Assembly: GCF_049472675.1 (NCBI RefSeq)
Contig: NZ_JAPNXM010000002.1
Span: 62,001 to 126,000 of the forward strand
Reading direction: 5' to 3'
Length of the DNA: 64,000 bases
From: Deferribacter thermophilus
Lineage (GTDB): Bacteria > Chrysiogenota > Deferribacteres > Deferribacterales > Deferribacteraceae
Made by a program: the position numbers and the translations under genes. This document shows, one piece after another, positions 23,263-31,745 of this stretch. The notes under the pieces were generated by a model. It saw only the letters and a list, made by a program, of their open reading frames with translations, was not told the DNA's origin and did not search any database. Numbering within the stretch: position 1 is the stretch's first letter; each line of letters opens with the position of its first letter.

Positions 23263-24097
23263 CATTAGAAAAAGAAAAATTATAAACATGGTAGCCTTGG
23301 CAATTGCATTTTTTTGTGCAATGTTGGGGCTCTTTTGGTTAGTGTTTATTTTATATGATATTTTAAAAGAAGGGATAAAGTATATAACACCTTCTCTCTT
23401 TTTGGAAGATCCAGCTCCTCCGGGCATAGAAGGTGGAGGGTTGAGAAACGCATTTGTAGGTCAAATTTTGATTGTTTTAGTAGCCACAGTTATTGGTGTT
23501 CCACTAGGAATATTAGGTGGGACTTATTTAGCTGAATATGGTAGAAATAGTAGATTAGCAAAGTTTGTAAGTACACTTGCAGATATAATGATAAGTATTC
23601 CTGCAATTGTAGTGGGTACTTTTGTATATGCTGTTATGGTAAGACCACTTGGGCATTTTAGTGGCTGGGCTGGTGGTGTTTCTCTTGCAATTATTATGTT
23701 ACCAATCATAGTCAGGACTACTGAAGATATGTTGAAGCTGATACCTAATGAATTAAGAGAAGCTGCTTTTGCTCTGGGTGCTCCATATTATAAAGTGATA
23801 TTAAATGTAGTTTATAAAGGTGCAGCGACTGGTATTTTAACCGGGGTAATTTTGGCAATAGCAAGGGTTGCAGGTGAAGCTGCTCCATTATTGTTTACTT
23901 CTTTTAATAATTCATTTTTTACCATGAATTTGAATGAGCCAACCCCTTCATTAACAGTTACAATATTTCAATATGCTATGGGGCCTTATGAAGATTGGCA
24001 TCAGAAAGCTTGGGCAGCATCTTTTATAATAACATTTACAATTTTGATAGTAACTATTATTGCAAGATTACTGATAAAATGGAGATACAAAAGATGA
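23252..24097 (+). CDS. pstA: Phosphate ABC transporter permease PstA
   Basis: Second permease subunit, 281 residues. I choose GTG 23252 because GAGG at 23241-23244 is correctly spaced for it; GTG 23246 is too close. Family segments: TPSLFLEDPAPPGIEGGGLRNA in part, GVPLGILGGTYLAEYG, SIPAIVVGTFVYA, and the EAA loop EAAFALGAPYYKVILNVVYK followed by GVILAIARVAGEAAPLLFT. It has multiple membrane helices. Its stop overlaps the pstB start (ATGA). Confidence 0.94.
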   Translation: MRNNIRKRKIINMVALAIAFFCAMLGLFWLVFILYDILKEGIKYITPSLFLEDPAPPGIEGGGLRNAFVGQILIVLVATVIGVPLGILGGTYLAEYGRNSRLAKFVSTLADIMISIPAIVVGTFVYAVMVRPLGHFSGWAGGVSLAIIMLPIIVRTTEDMLKLIPNELREAAFALGAPYYKVILNVVYKGAATGILTGVILAIARVAGEAAPLLFTSFNNSFFTMNLNEPTPSLTVTIFQYAMGPYEDWHQKAWAASFIITFTILIVTIIARLLIKWRYKR

Positions 24098-24852
24098 GTG
24101 AAGTGATATTTGAAGTAAAAAACCTTAATTTCTACTACGGTGAGAATAAAGTATTGAAAAATATTAACTTGGATATTTACAAGAAGAAGGTGACAGCCTT
24201 AATAGGCCCATCTGGTTGTGGTAAAACAACTTTTTTGAGATGTTTTAATAGGATGCATGATTTATACCATTTGAATAAATATGAGGGAGAGATTTTATTT
24301 CATGGTGAAAATATATTAAGAGATAAGATCGATTTGATAGAATTGAGAAGTAGGATAGGTATGGTTTTTCAAAAGCCTACACCATTTCCAATGAGTATAT
24401 TTGACAATGTGGCTTATGGTCTAAAACTGAAAGGGATTAAAAATAAATCGGAATTAAGTGATCGTGTGGAAAAAGCATTAAAAGATGCTGCTCTTTGGGA
24501 TGAGGTAAAAGATAGGTTAAATGATTCAGCAAGTGGATTATCAGGTGGGCAACAACAGAGATTGTGTATTGCAAGAGCTCTTGCTGTAGAGCCTGAAGTA
24601 ATTTTATTTGATGAACCAACAAGTGCACTTGATCCAGTAGCAACAGGTAAGATTGAAGATTTGATACATTCATTAAAAGAGATGGTTACTATAATTATTG
24701 TAACACACAACATGCAACAGGCTGCAAGGGTCTCTGATTACACGGCATTTATGTATCTTGGAGAACTTATCGAATATGATGAGACTTCTACACTATTTAC
24801 AAGACCAAATAAAAAGATGACAGAAGATTATATTACAGGTAGATTTGGTTAA
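24094..24852 (+). CDS. pstB: Phosphate ABC transporter ATP-binding protein PstB
   Basis: ATPase of the Pst system, 252 residues from ATG 24094, which overlaps the pstA stop. The open frame continues upstream to 23995, but that part translates the end of pstA out of frame. Motifs: NLNFYYGENKVLKNI, Walker A GPSGCGKTT, Q-loop VFQKPTPFPMS (PstB-specific), signature LSGGQQQR, Walker B VILFDEPTSALDP, and the switch histidine in IVTHNMQQAARVSD. The family length is about 250. Confidence 0.97.
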   Translation: MSEVIFEVKNLNFYYGENKVLKNINLDIYKKKVTALIGPSGCGKTTFLRCFNRMHDLYHLNKYEGEILFHGENILRDKIDLIELRSRIGMVFQKPTPFPMSIFDNVAYGLKLKGIKNKSELSDRVEKALKDAALWDEVKDRLNDSASGLSGGQQQRLCIARALAVEPEVILFDEPTSALDPVATGKIEDLIHSLKEMVTIIIVTHNMQQAARVSDYTAFMYLGELIEYDETSTLFTRPNKKMTEDYITGRFG

Positions 24853-24876
24853 TAAAAAAATCATTACAAAATGGTG

Positions 24877-24904
24877 TTGAAATATTTGATAATCTTATTA
24901 TTAT
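24877..24904 (+). promoter_or_regulatory. Possible internal promoter before the small membrane protein and phoU
   Basis: TTGAAA at 24877-24882, a 16-nt spacer and TATTAT at 24899-24904, in the 90-nt gap after pstB. A single ATTACA half-site lies upstream, but there is no second copy at 11 bp. Confidence 0.35.
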
Positions 24905-24942
24905 GCTATTTATAACGGTTATATCAATATTTGGAGGAAAAA

Positions 24943-25221
24943 ATGGGAAAAGGGGATAAAGGCAAATTTATAATTAAGGCTTTAGCTGGATTTTTATTAT
25001 TGGTATTATACATCATTTTTACAGCAAATCTTTCTATAGGTAAGTCTGAAGAAAATGCGCTTAAGAGTGATTTAGAAGTGTGTGAAAATAGCTTTAAAAT
25101 GGATCTTATTGATGAATATAAAAATTTGAGAAAGCAGTTTGAAAGTGATGGGAAAATCTCTCAATCTGAGTTTGTAGTATTAAAGATGAAGTTAGAAGAA
25201 TGTTATAACGATAATTTATAG
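24943..25221 (+). CDS. Small single-pass membrane protein in the pst-pho operon, unknown function
   Basis: A 92-residue protein starting at ATG 24943 behind GGAGG; an in-frame TTG at 24931 is part of that ribosome binding site. One hydrophobic segment (about residues 9-29, IKALAGFLLLVLYIIFTANL) is followed by a charged, helical, probably periplasmic region with two cysteines (LEVCENS and LEECYND) that could form a disulfide. I recognise no family. Its place between pstB and phoU suggests a part in phosphate sensing or transporter assembly, but this is position only. Confidence 0.6.
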   Translation: MGKGDKGKFIIKALAGFLLLVLYIIFTANLSIGKSEENALKSDLEVCENSFKMDLIDEYKNLRKQFESDGKISQSEFVVLKMKLEECYNDNL

Positions 25222-25229
25222 AGTGTGCT

Positions 25230-25892
25230 ATGAAAGCGTTAGAAGAAAGATTAATTGAAATTAAAACAAAAATTGCAAAGATGTCTCAGTTAGTTGTTGA
25301 TATGTTGAGCTATAATGTAAGAGCTCTTGTGGAAAGGGACTCTGATTTAGCGCAAAAGGTTATCGATCTTGATGAGGAAGTTGATAAGTTAGATGTAGAT
25401 ATTGATAAATTATGCTTGGAAATTTTGGCATTATACAATCCAAAAGCTATTGATCTAAGAAGTATTGTTACTGCATTGAGATTAATCGTAGATTTAGAGA
25501 GAATTGGTGATCACAATGTGGATATAGCAAAAGAGGTTATTAAGATAAATCAGATTCCACCTATTAAACCATATATAGATTTACCAAAAATGGCTGATGC
25601 TGCGGGTTTGATGGTTAAAGATGCTATTGATGCTTATTTTGACAAAAATGTTGAAAAATCACTGGAAATCATCAAAAGGGATGATTTTATTGATAGTTTG
25701 CATGAGCAAATAATTAGAGAACTATTGACATATATTGCTGAGGATATCAGAAAAACTAAAGGTGCTATTTCGTTAATGTTTATTACAAGGTCAATAGAAA
25801 GGATAGCTGATCATGCTACAAACCTTGCTGAATTAGTTTATTTTATGGCTACAGGGAAAGTGATTAGGCATATTCATATTGAAGACCTTTAA
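25230..25892 (+). CDS. phoU: Phosphate signalling regulator PhoU
   Basis: PhoU links the Pst transporter to the PhoR-PhoB pair and represses the regulon when phosphate is ample. It has 220 residues in two three-helix PhoU repeats. Metal-binding E/DxxxD patterns occur in each: LRLIVDLERIGDHNVDIA in the first and MFITRSIERIADHATNLAE in the second. It starts 8 nt after the small membrane protein and is followed 2 nt later by the response regulator. Confidence 0.96.
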   Translation: MKALEERLIEIKTKIAKMSQLVVDMLSYNVRALVERDSDLAQKVIDLDEEVDKLDVDIDKLCLEILALYNPKAIDLRSIVTALRLIVDLERIGDHNVDIAKEVIKINQIPPIKPYIDLPKMADAAGLMVKDAIDAYFDKNVEKSLEIIKRDDFIDSLHEQIIRELLTYIAEDIRKTKGAISLMFITRSIERIADHATNLAELVYFMATGKVIRHIHIEDL

Positions 25893-25894
25893 AA

Positions 25895-26566
25895 ATGTCA
25901 ACTATATTGATTGTTGAAGATGAAGGTGCTCTTAGAGAGGTAATATCGTTTAATTTATCAAATGCTGGTTTTAACTGTATTGAAGCTGAAAATGCTAACG
26001 ATGCAATTATTATAATGGATCAAATAGTCCCTGATCTGATTTTACTTGATTTGATGCTCCCTGGTTTAAAAGGGACACAGTTTTTAAAAATTATTAAATT
26101 TGATGAAAAATTTAAGAAAATACCTGTAATTATTATATCTGCAAAAGATGAAGAACAATCTATTGTAGAACATCTAGAATTGGGTGCGATCGATTATATT
26201 ACAAAACCTTTTAGTATTAGAGTGTTAATAGCCAAAGTTAAAAAATTTTTGAAGATGAACCAAATTGATGATGAGTCAGATAAATTACAGTTTAAAGAGA
26301 TTGCTCTTGATGAAAAAAAAGCAAAAGTTTTTATTGATAATGAGGAAATAAACCTTACCTATAAGGAGTTTTTACTACTTAAGCTTCTTTTAAAAAATCC
26401 TGGTAGAGTTTATACTAGAGAAGAGCTTTTAACCCATATATGGGGTTATGATGCGGATCTGTTTACAAGGACTGTTGATGCGCATGTGGCTTCATTGAGA
26501 AAAAAACTTGGCAATTATGGTAATTTAATAAAGACTGTACCTAAAATTGGATACAAATTAGAATGA
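25895..26566 (+). CDS. phoB: OmpR-family response regulator, PhoB-like
   Basis: A 223-residue transcriptional activator. The receiver domain (1-120) has the acidic pair DE near residue 8, phosphoacceptor Asp in ILLDLMLPG and conserved Lys in ITKPFS. The C-terminal winged helix (about 130-223) shows EINLTYKEFLLLKLLLKNPGRVYTREEL in parts, and RTVDAHVASLRKKLG. Position between phoU and a sensor kinase supports PhoB. It probably binds the TTTACA repeats before pstS and pstC. Its stop overlaps the kinase start. Confidence 0.88.
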   Translation: MSTILIVEDEGALREVISFNLSNAGFNCIEAENANDAIIIMDQIVPDLILLDLMLPGLKGTQFLKIIKFDEKFKKIPVIIISAKDEEQSIVEHLELGAIDYITKPFSIRVLIAKVKKFLKMNQIDDESDKLQFKEIALDEKKAKVFIDNEEINLTYKEFLLLKLLLKNPGRVYTREELLTHIWGYDADLFTRTVDAHVASLRKKLGNYGNLIKTVPKIGYKLE

Positions 26567-27561
26567 TAACTTTAGAAAATCTGTTTGCTTTATTGAATAA
26601 AGTTAGTGACGCAATAATTGTTTATGATGAAAAGAGAAATTTGATTTATTTTAATAATACATCTGCTCAGTTATTTAGTTTTTCTCCAACTGATTTAAAT
26701 AAAAATATTTATGCTGCATTAAGACATTTAGAATCGATTAACTTTTTTAATGAAATATTAGATGGGATTAAGTATGAATGTGAAATTAATTATAAGGGTG
26801 AAGTTTTTTTAATTAAAAAGGGGGACATAAACAAAAATTTATTTTATATCATAATGTCAAATATTACGGCACAAAAAAATTATAATAGTTTTAAAACTGA
26901 AATAATAGGGAATTTGACACATGAATTAAAAACTCCTCTGGCTTTAATTGCAAACTATGCAGAAACTTTGATGCTTAATAAAAATATTGAAGAATCAAAA
27001 AGAGAACTCTTTATAAACAAAATTTATGATGCAGTGCAAAGACTTAACGAGTTAGTAACAGATGTCATTTATCTTCATAAACTTGAGCATGAAAAGGTTG
27101 ATTTTGTTGTTGAAGATCCAATTTGTATAAAAGATGTTATTGATGAATTAAGGTTAAATTATGAAAACTGCGGAAAAAAATTATTTTTTGAGTATACAAA
27201 AGAAAAAATTTTTGTTCATAAAGTTCATCTCATTAGCGTATTAAAAAATTTGATTGATAATGCAATAAAATATTCTATGGGGAAAAATGTGTATGTAATG
27301 GTAAAAAAAGAGGGTCAGTTAAAAAGTGTTACTGTTTATGTTGATGATGAGGGTCCTATAATTCCTGAGGCTGAAAAGAAAAGAATTTTTGAAAGATTTT
27401 ATACAGTATCAAAATCAAGAAATAAAGAGAAATCTGGGACAGGATTGGGGCTTGCAATTGTAAAACATATCTCTCAAATGTATAAAGGGTTTGTATCTGT
27501 TTATGAAAATAAATATGGTGGAAATAGGTTTGAAGTAGTTTTGTTTGAAAAAAATAAATAA
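26563..27561 (+). CDS. phoR: Sensor histidine kinase, PhoR-like, without membrane segments
   Basis: A 332-residue kinase: a PAS domain (about 1-105), HisKA with the phosphoacceptor in LTHELKTPL (His near 122) and an HATPase domain with LIDNAIKYS (N box), DEGPIIPEAEKKRIFERFY and GTGLGLAIVKHI (G boxes). PhoR usually has N-terminal membrane helices; none is visible here, so the protein should be cytosolic or held by PhoU/Pst contacts. It overlaps the regulator gene by 4 bp. Confidence 0.85.
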   Translation: MITLENLFALLNKVSDAIIVYDEKRNLIYFNNTSAQLFSFSPTDLNKNIYAALRHLESINFFNEILDGIKYECEINYKGEVFLIKKGDINKNLFYIIMSNITAQKNYNSFKTEIIGNLTHELKTPLALIANYAETLMLNKNIEESKRELFINKIYDAVQRLNELVTDVIYLHKLEHEKVDFVVEDPICIKDVIDELRLNYENCGKKLFFEYTKEKIFVHKVHLISVLKNLIDNAIKYSMGKNVYVMVKKEGQLKSVTVYVDDEGPIIPEAEKKRIFERFYTVSKSRNKEKSGTGLGLAIVKHISQMYKGFVSVYENKYGGNRFEVVLFEKNK

Positions 27562-27630
27562 AGGTTATTGATTGTAATTGTAAATGATTAAATATTCTTT
27601 TGTTGAAATGGGTTCTTTTAATCTATTTTA

Positions 27631-27658
27631 TTGAAAATAGTATACAATGTGGTAAAAT
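27631..27658 (+). promoter_or_regulatory. Promoter before the UbiB-like kinase gene
   Basis: TTGAAA at 27631-27636, 16 nt, TAAAAT at 27653-27658, preceded by TGG (extended -10). It lies in the 118-nt gap after phoR. Confidence 0.5.
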
Positions 27659-27679
27659 CAAATATATTTGAGGTGTTAG

Positions 27680-29353
27680 GTGTTTTTTACTAAGCAGTTT
27701 AGAAATATCAACAGATTAAGAGAAATTCTGTTTATTATAGCTGGGCATGGTTTTGGTAAGTTTTTAGATGATATCTATCTATCTTCGTTGATCAGTTTTG
27801 GTAAAAAGATTGTAACATTTGGAAGATACAAAAGGAGTGCAAAGCTCCCTGTTGAAGTAAGATTTAGGTTGATGCTTGAAGAGCTTGGCCCTACTTTCAT
27901 TAAGCTGGGGCAAATGTTAAGTACAAGGGATGATATTTTACCAGAGTATTTTATAAAAGAGCTCACAAAGCTTCATGATTCTGTAAAGGCTGAGCCATTT
28001 AAAAAAGTTGAGAAAAGGTTAAAGGCAAAATATGGAGATTTGAACAAATATTTTATAAAGATTGATGTTGAACCTTTAGCTGCAGCTTCTATTGCTCAGG
28101 TATATCATGCAGTCACAACTGATGGGAAGGATGTTGTCCTTAAAATTAAAAGGGGCAATATAAAGGAGATTATTGATACGGATTTTGCAATTATTTTATG
28201 GTTGGCAGGCCTTGCTGAGCAATATATCCCTGAAGCAAAGGAACTTAAAGTTACTGAATACCTGAGTGAATTTTATTCTCAGATCCAAAGAGAATTAGAT
28301 TTTGAAATAGAAATTGCTTATATGAAAAAATTTAAAGAGTTTTTTGCATATTTTCCTGGTGTAATAATACCTGAAGTAGTTGAAGAGCTATGTAATGAAG
28401 ATATTATTGTAATGAGCTATCACGAAGGGATTTCTATCGATGAAGTAAGCACTCTTAAAAGTCTTGGATATGATACAAAAAAACTTGCAACTTTAGGCGT
28501 TGAATTTTATTTGAAACAGGTTTTTGAATTAAATCTTTTTCATGGAGATCCTCATCCTGGAAATTTCTTAGTGGATAAAAATGGGAATCTTGTATTATTA
28601 GACTTTGGTATTATAGGGAAAATTGATGATAAGCTACTTGTTCATTTAAGTAGAGTTTTTTCTTATCTAATCGATTTTAATGTTAATAAACTTGTGGATG
28701 AGCTGGTTTCCTTTGGGATAATTGATGATGAGAGTGATTTAAGAGCAATAAAATCTGATTTGATGGATGCATTATTGCCTGTATATGGTAAAGATTTGAA
28801 TAGGATTAATTTTAAGAAGAGTTTTGAGCGTATATTTAAAGTTGCTAGGAAATATAGGTTTTATTTTCCAAAAGATTATTTTTTGATTATGAAAACATTT
28901 ATGTTTTTAGAAGCAACAGGGAAAAAATTGTATCCAGAATTTAATATGCTGCAATTTGCAAAAAAGTATGCATATAAATATGTTAAAGATAGTTATAATT
29001 TTGAAAGTTTCAAAGAAGAACTATTAAAATTTACGGAAAGTTATATTAATATTTTCAAAAATATCCCTGAAGATTATGCAAGGGTCAAGAAACAAGTATA
29101 TAAAATCGAAAAAAATGTTGAGCATTTAATAGAAAGTTTTGATGAATATATAAAGCATCATGACAAAGCTTTTAATAGGCTTGGTTTTAGTATCTTAATT
29201 TCATCTACAGTTTTATCAAGTACAATAATGTTGATAGAAGGTTTTGGTCCCAAATTGTATGGGGTTTCAATTTTTGGCGCTTTAGGGATCTGTTTTTCTT
29301 TTATTATGGGGGTTTTATTAACCTATGGATATTTCAAATCTGGAAGGCTTTGA
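27680..29353 (+). CDS. ABC1/UbiB/AarF-family atypical kinase
   Basis: A 557-residue UbiB-type protein, a family needed for ubiquinone or other isoprenoid-lipid synthesis in many bacteria. The KxGQ motif is in FIKLGQMLSTRDDILP, the Ala-rich nucleotide loop in AAASIAQVYHA, the kinase lysine in VVLKIKRGNI, the catalytic region is HGDPHPGNFLV and the metal site LLDFGIIG. Two C-terminal hydrophobic segments (about 500-550) anchor it in the membrane. The start is GTG 27680 after GAGGTG. Its activity may be ATPase-like rather than protein kinase, as reported for COQ8/UbiB relatives. Confidence 0.87.
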   Translation: MFFTKQFRNINRLREILFIIAGHGFGKFLDDIYLSSLISFGKKIVTFGRYKRSAKLPVEVRFRLMLEELGPTFIKLGQMLSTRDDILPEYFIKELTKLHDSVKAEPFKKVEKRLKAKYGDLNKYFIKIDVEPLAAASIAQVYHAVTTDGKDVVLKIKRGNIKEIIDTDFAIILWLAGLAEQYIPEAKELKVTEYLSEFYSQIQRELDFEIEIAYMKKFKEFFAYFPGVIIPEVVEELCNEDIIVMSYHEGISIDEVSTLKSLGYDTKKLATLGVEFYLKQVFELNLFHGDPHPGNFLVDKNGNLVLLDFGIIGKIDDKLLVHLSRVFSYLIDFNVNKLVDELVSFGIIDDESDLRAIKSDLMDALLPVYGKDLNRINFKKSFERIFKVARKYRFYFPKDYFLIMKTFMFLEATGKKLYPEFNMLQFAKKYAYKYVKDSYNFESFKEELLKFTESYINIFKNIPEDYARVKKQVYKIEKNVEHLIESFDEYIKHHDKAFNRLGFSILISSTVLSSTIMLIEGFGPKLYGVSIFGALGICFSFIMGVLLTYGYFKSGRL

Positions 29354-30939
29354 TGAGTAGCAGTATAGTTTTTTTGGGTGGTGTTGGTGAAATTGGGATG
29401 AACATGTATTTGTATGAGAGTGAAAATACGGCATTTTTGGTGGATTGTGGGGTTAAGTTTGCCGATAATAATTATCCTGGTATAGATATGATAATACCAG
29501 ACTGGAACTATTTGTACCAAATAAAAGATAAATTAAAAGCTATCATATTAACGCATGGTCATGAAGACCATATAGGGGGTGTGCCATATCTTTTGAAAGA
29601 TTTTGATTTGAAGGTGTATGGTGGTGAATTAACATTGAGATTATTAGAGCATAAGCTTTTTGAGAAAAAGATTAAGATTGATAGTGAAATAGTAAAAGAT
29701 AGTAGTGTTGTTTCTATTGGCGAATTCCAGATAGAATTTGTGAATGTTACACATTCTATTCAGGATACTTATGCATTATTTATTGAAAATGATGATTTAA
29801 AGGTTTTGCATGTGTCTGATTATAAGATGGATCAATCACCAGTAAATGGAAAGCCTTTTGATGTTCACAAATTTATGGAATTGGGCAAAAGAGGGGTTAC
29901 AGCTTTATTGAGTGATTCCACAAATGTGGTTAATGATGGTTTAACACCTTCTGAATCTTCAATTTTCAAGGATTTATTGGATGTTTTTTTACAGGCTCAA
30001 GGTAGAATTTTTTTCACCACATTTTCTTCTAATTTGGATAGGATAAAGCAGGTGATAGAAATTTGTGAGCAGATTGGGAGAAAAATTGTTGTTGATGGAA
30101 CTTCTGTTACTAAAACAGTTAAGATTGGAAGGGATATGGGGCTGTTAAGTTTTAAGGAAGATACCCTTATCAGTTTGCAGGAGGCAAATAGATTGGAAGA
30201 TAATCAAGTGTGTTTCATAATATCTGGATGTCAGGGGGAAGTAAATTCAACTCTTTATAAAATTGCTGCAAATGAAAGGAAACTTTTGAAGGCAAAAAAG
30301 GGTGACCTTTTTATTATCTCTGCAAGAGTAATCCCTGGTAATGAGATAAATTTAAATAACACGATAAATAAACTCTATTATTATGGTTCTGAGGTTGTTG
30401 ATATTGAAGAAAAAAAAATTCATGTTTCGGGACATGCTTCAAGAGAAGAAGCCAAATTGATGTTGAGCTTTATTAGGCCAAGATACCTTATACCAATACA
30501 TGGAGAATATAGACATTTAAAAATTCATATTGAGCTTTTGAATGAAGTAAACTATCATGTTGACACGCAGGGAGTTTTTGCAGAAGATGGAGATATTTTG
30601 AAATTTGAAAAAGGGGTGCTTAAATCTAAAGATCATTTTGATATAAACAAAAGATATATTGATTCTAGAGGTGATTTTATATTAACTGAGGATGAGCTAA
30701 AAATTAAAAAGAATCTTGCTAGGGATGGCATTGTGTTGGTCAATGATTTTATAGATGATTTTAAGTTTGAAACGATAGGTTTTAGTATTACTAAAGAAGA
30801 TGAAAATAGATTGAGATGTTTTGTTAAAGAGAATATGCTACAATCAGATATTAGTAGGGAAGAAATGGTTGTTAATCTTGTAAAAAGGTTTTTTAAGAAA
30901 AGGTTTGATAGAAGGCCAGTAATTAAATATTTAACTTAA
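29353..30939 (+). CDS. rnj: Ribonuclease J
   Basis: A metallo-beta-lactamase/beta-CASP ribonuclease with 5'-3' exonuclease and endonuclease activity in RNA decay and processing, 528 residues. Motifs: GGVGEIGMN, zinc-binding ILTHGHEDHIGG (HxHxDH), THSIQDTYA, SDSTNV, the beta-CASP motifs HVSGHASREEAKLM and PIHGEYRH, and a C-terminal domain. It starts at ATG 29353, sharing one base with the upstream stop; a TTG at 29350 is also possible. Confidence 0.94.
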   Translation: MSSSIVFLGGVGEIGMNMYLYESENTAFLVDCGVKFADNNYPGIDMIIPDWNYLYQIKDKLKAIILTHGHEDHIGGVPYLLKDFDLKVYGGELTLRLLEHKLFEKKIKIDSEIVKDSSVVSIGEFQIEFVNVTHSIQDTYALFIENDDLKVLHVSDYKMDQSPVNGKPFDVHKFMELGKRGVTALLSDSTNVVNDGLTPSESSIFKDLLDVFLQAQGRIFFTTFSSNLDRIKQVIEICEQIGRKIVVDGTSVTKTVKIGRDMGLLSFKEDTLISLQEANRLEDNQVCFIISGCQGEVNSTLYKIAANERKLLKAKKGDLFIISARVIPGNEINLNNTINKLYYYGSEVVDIEEKKIHVSGHASREEAKLMLSFIRPRYLIPIHGEYRHLKIHIELLNEVNYHVDTQGVFAEDGDILKFEKGVLKSKDHFDINKRYIDSRGDFILTEDELKIKKNLARDGIVLVNDFIDDFKFETIGFSITKEDENRLRCFVKENMLQSDISREEMVVNLVKRFFKKRFDRRPVIKYLT

Positions 30940-30953
30940 TTGAGGGATTGTTT

Positions 30954-31745
30954 ATGCAAACTAATGATGCTATTATTTTAGGTTTGATACAGGGGTTAAC
31001 AGAGTTTTTGCCAGTAAGCTCAAGTGGGCATTTGGTAATTGCGCAATCTTTAATTAAAGGTTTTTCTCAGCCAGGCTTATTGTTTGATACATTATTGCAT
31101 TTTGCTACGATGATGGCAGTTATTATCTACTTTAGAAAGAGGTTATCTAAGATTATAAAGGCATTTTTTGGCATGTTTATAAGAAAATACAGGATTGATT
31201 ATTTTGAAAATAAAAGGTTTTTATGGGGGATTATTATTGCTACGATACCTACAGGTATTATTGGGTTTTCTTTAGAAAAATATGCAGAAAAACTTTTTAG
31301 CTCTACCGTATATGTGGGCTATGCATTAATATTGACATCAATAATTTTGTATCTTTCAGATAGATATAGTGGTAAACTTCCAGTTGATGGTAAGAGCTCT
31401 TTTCTTTTAGGTATTGTTCAGGGGTTAGCTGTTATACCAGGGATTTCGAGGTCAGGTTCCACTATTGCTGCTGCAATTTTTCTGGGAGTAAAGAGAGAGG
31501 AAGCTGCAGAGTTTTCCTTTTTGATTTCAATACCAGCTATTTTTGGTGCAACAATTTTACAGTTGAGAAAAATAGATATTTCTATGATATCTGACCTAAA
31601 TAGTTATTTAATAGGTATGCTTGTTGCTTTTATCAGTGGTTTGATTGCATTAGCTGTTTTAATACCTTTAGTTAAAAAAGGTCGATTAACTATTTTTGCT
31701 ATATATTGTCTAATAGTGGGGTTTATAACAGTAGTATGGCTTTAG
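30954..31745 (+). CDS. uppP: Undecaprenyl-diphosphatase UppP (BacA)
   Basis: Recycles undecaprenyl pyrophosphate to the monophosphate carrier for peptidoglycan and other envelope polymers. It has 263 residues and about eight membrane helices. Signatures: GLTEFLPVSSSGHLV near the N-terminus and PGISRSGSTIAAA in the second repeat. The start at ATG 30954 has GAGGG 7 nt upstream; a TTG at 30948 would add two residues. The ftsK start lies inside its last codons. Confidence 0.95.
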   Translation: MQTNDAIILGLIQGLTEFLPVSSSGHLVIAQSLIKGFSQPGLLFDTLLHFATMMAVIIYFRKRLSKIIKAFFGMFIRKYRIDYFENKRFLWGIIIATIPTGIIGFSLEKYAEKLFSSTVYVGYALILTSIILYLSDRYSGKLPVDGKSSFLLGIVQGLAVIPGISRSGSTIAAAIFLGVKREEAAEFSFLISIPAIFGATILQLRKIDISMISDLNSYLIGMLVAFISGLIALAVLIPLVKKGRLTIFAIYCLIVGFITVVWL

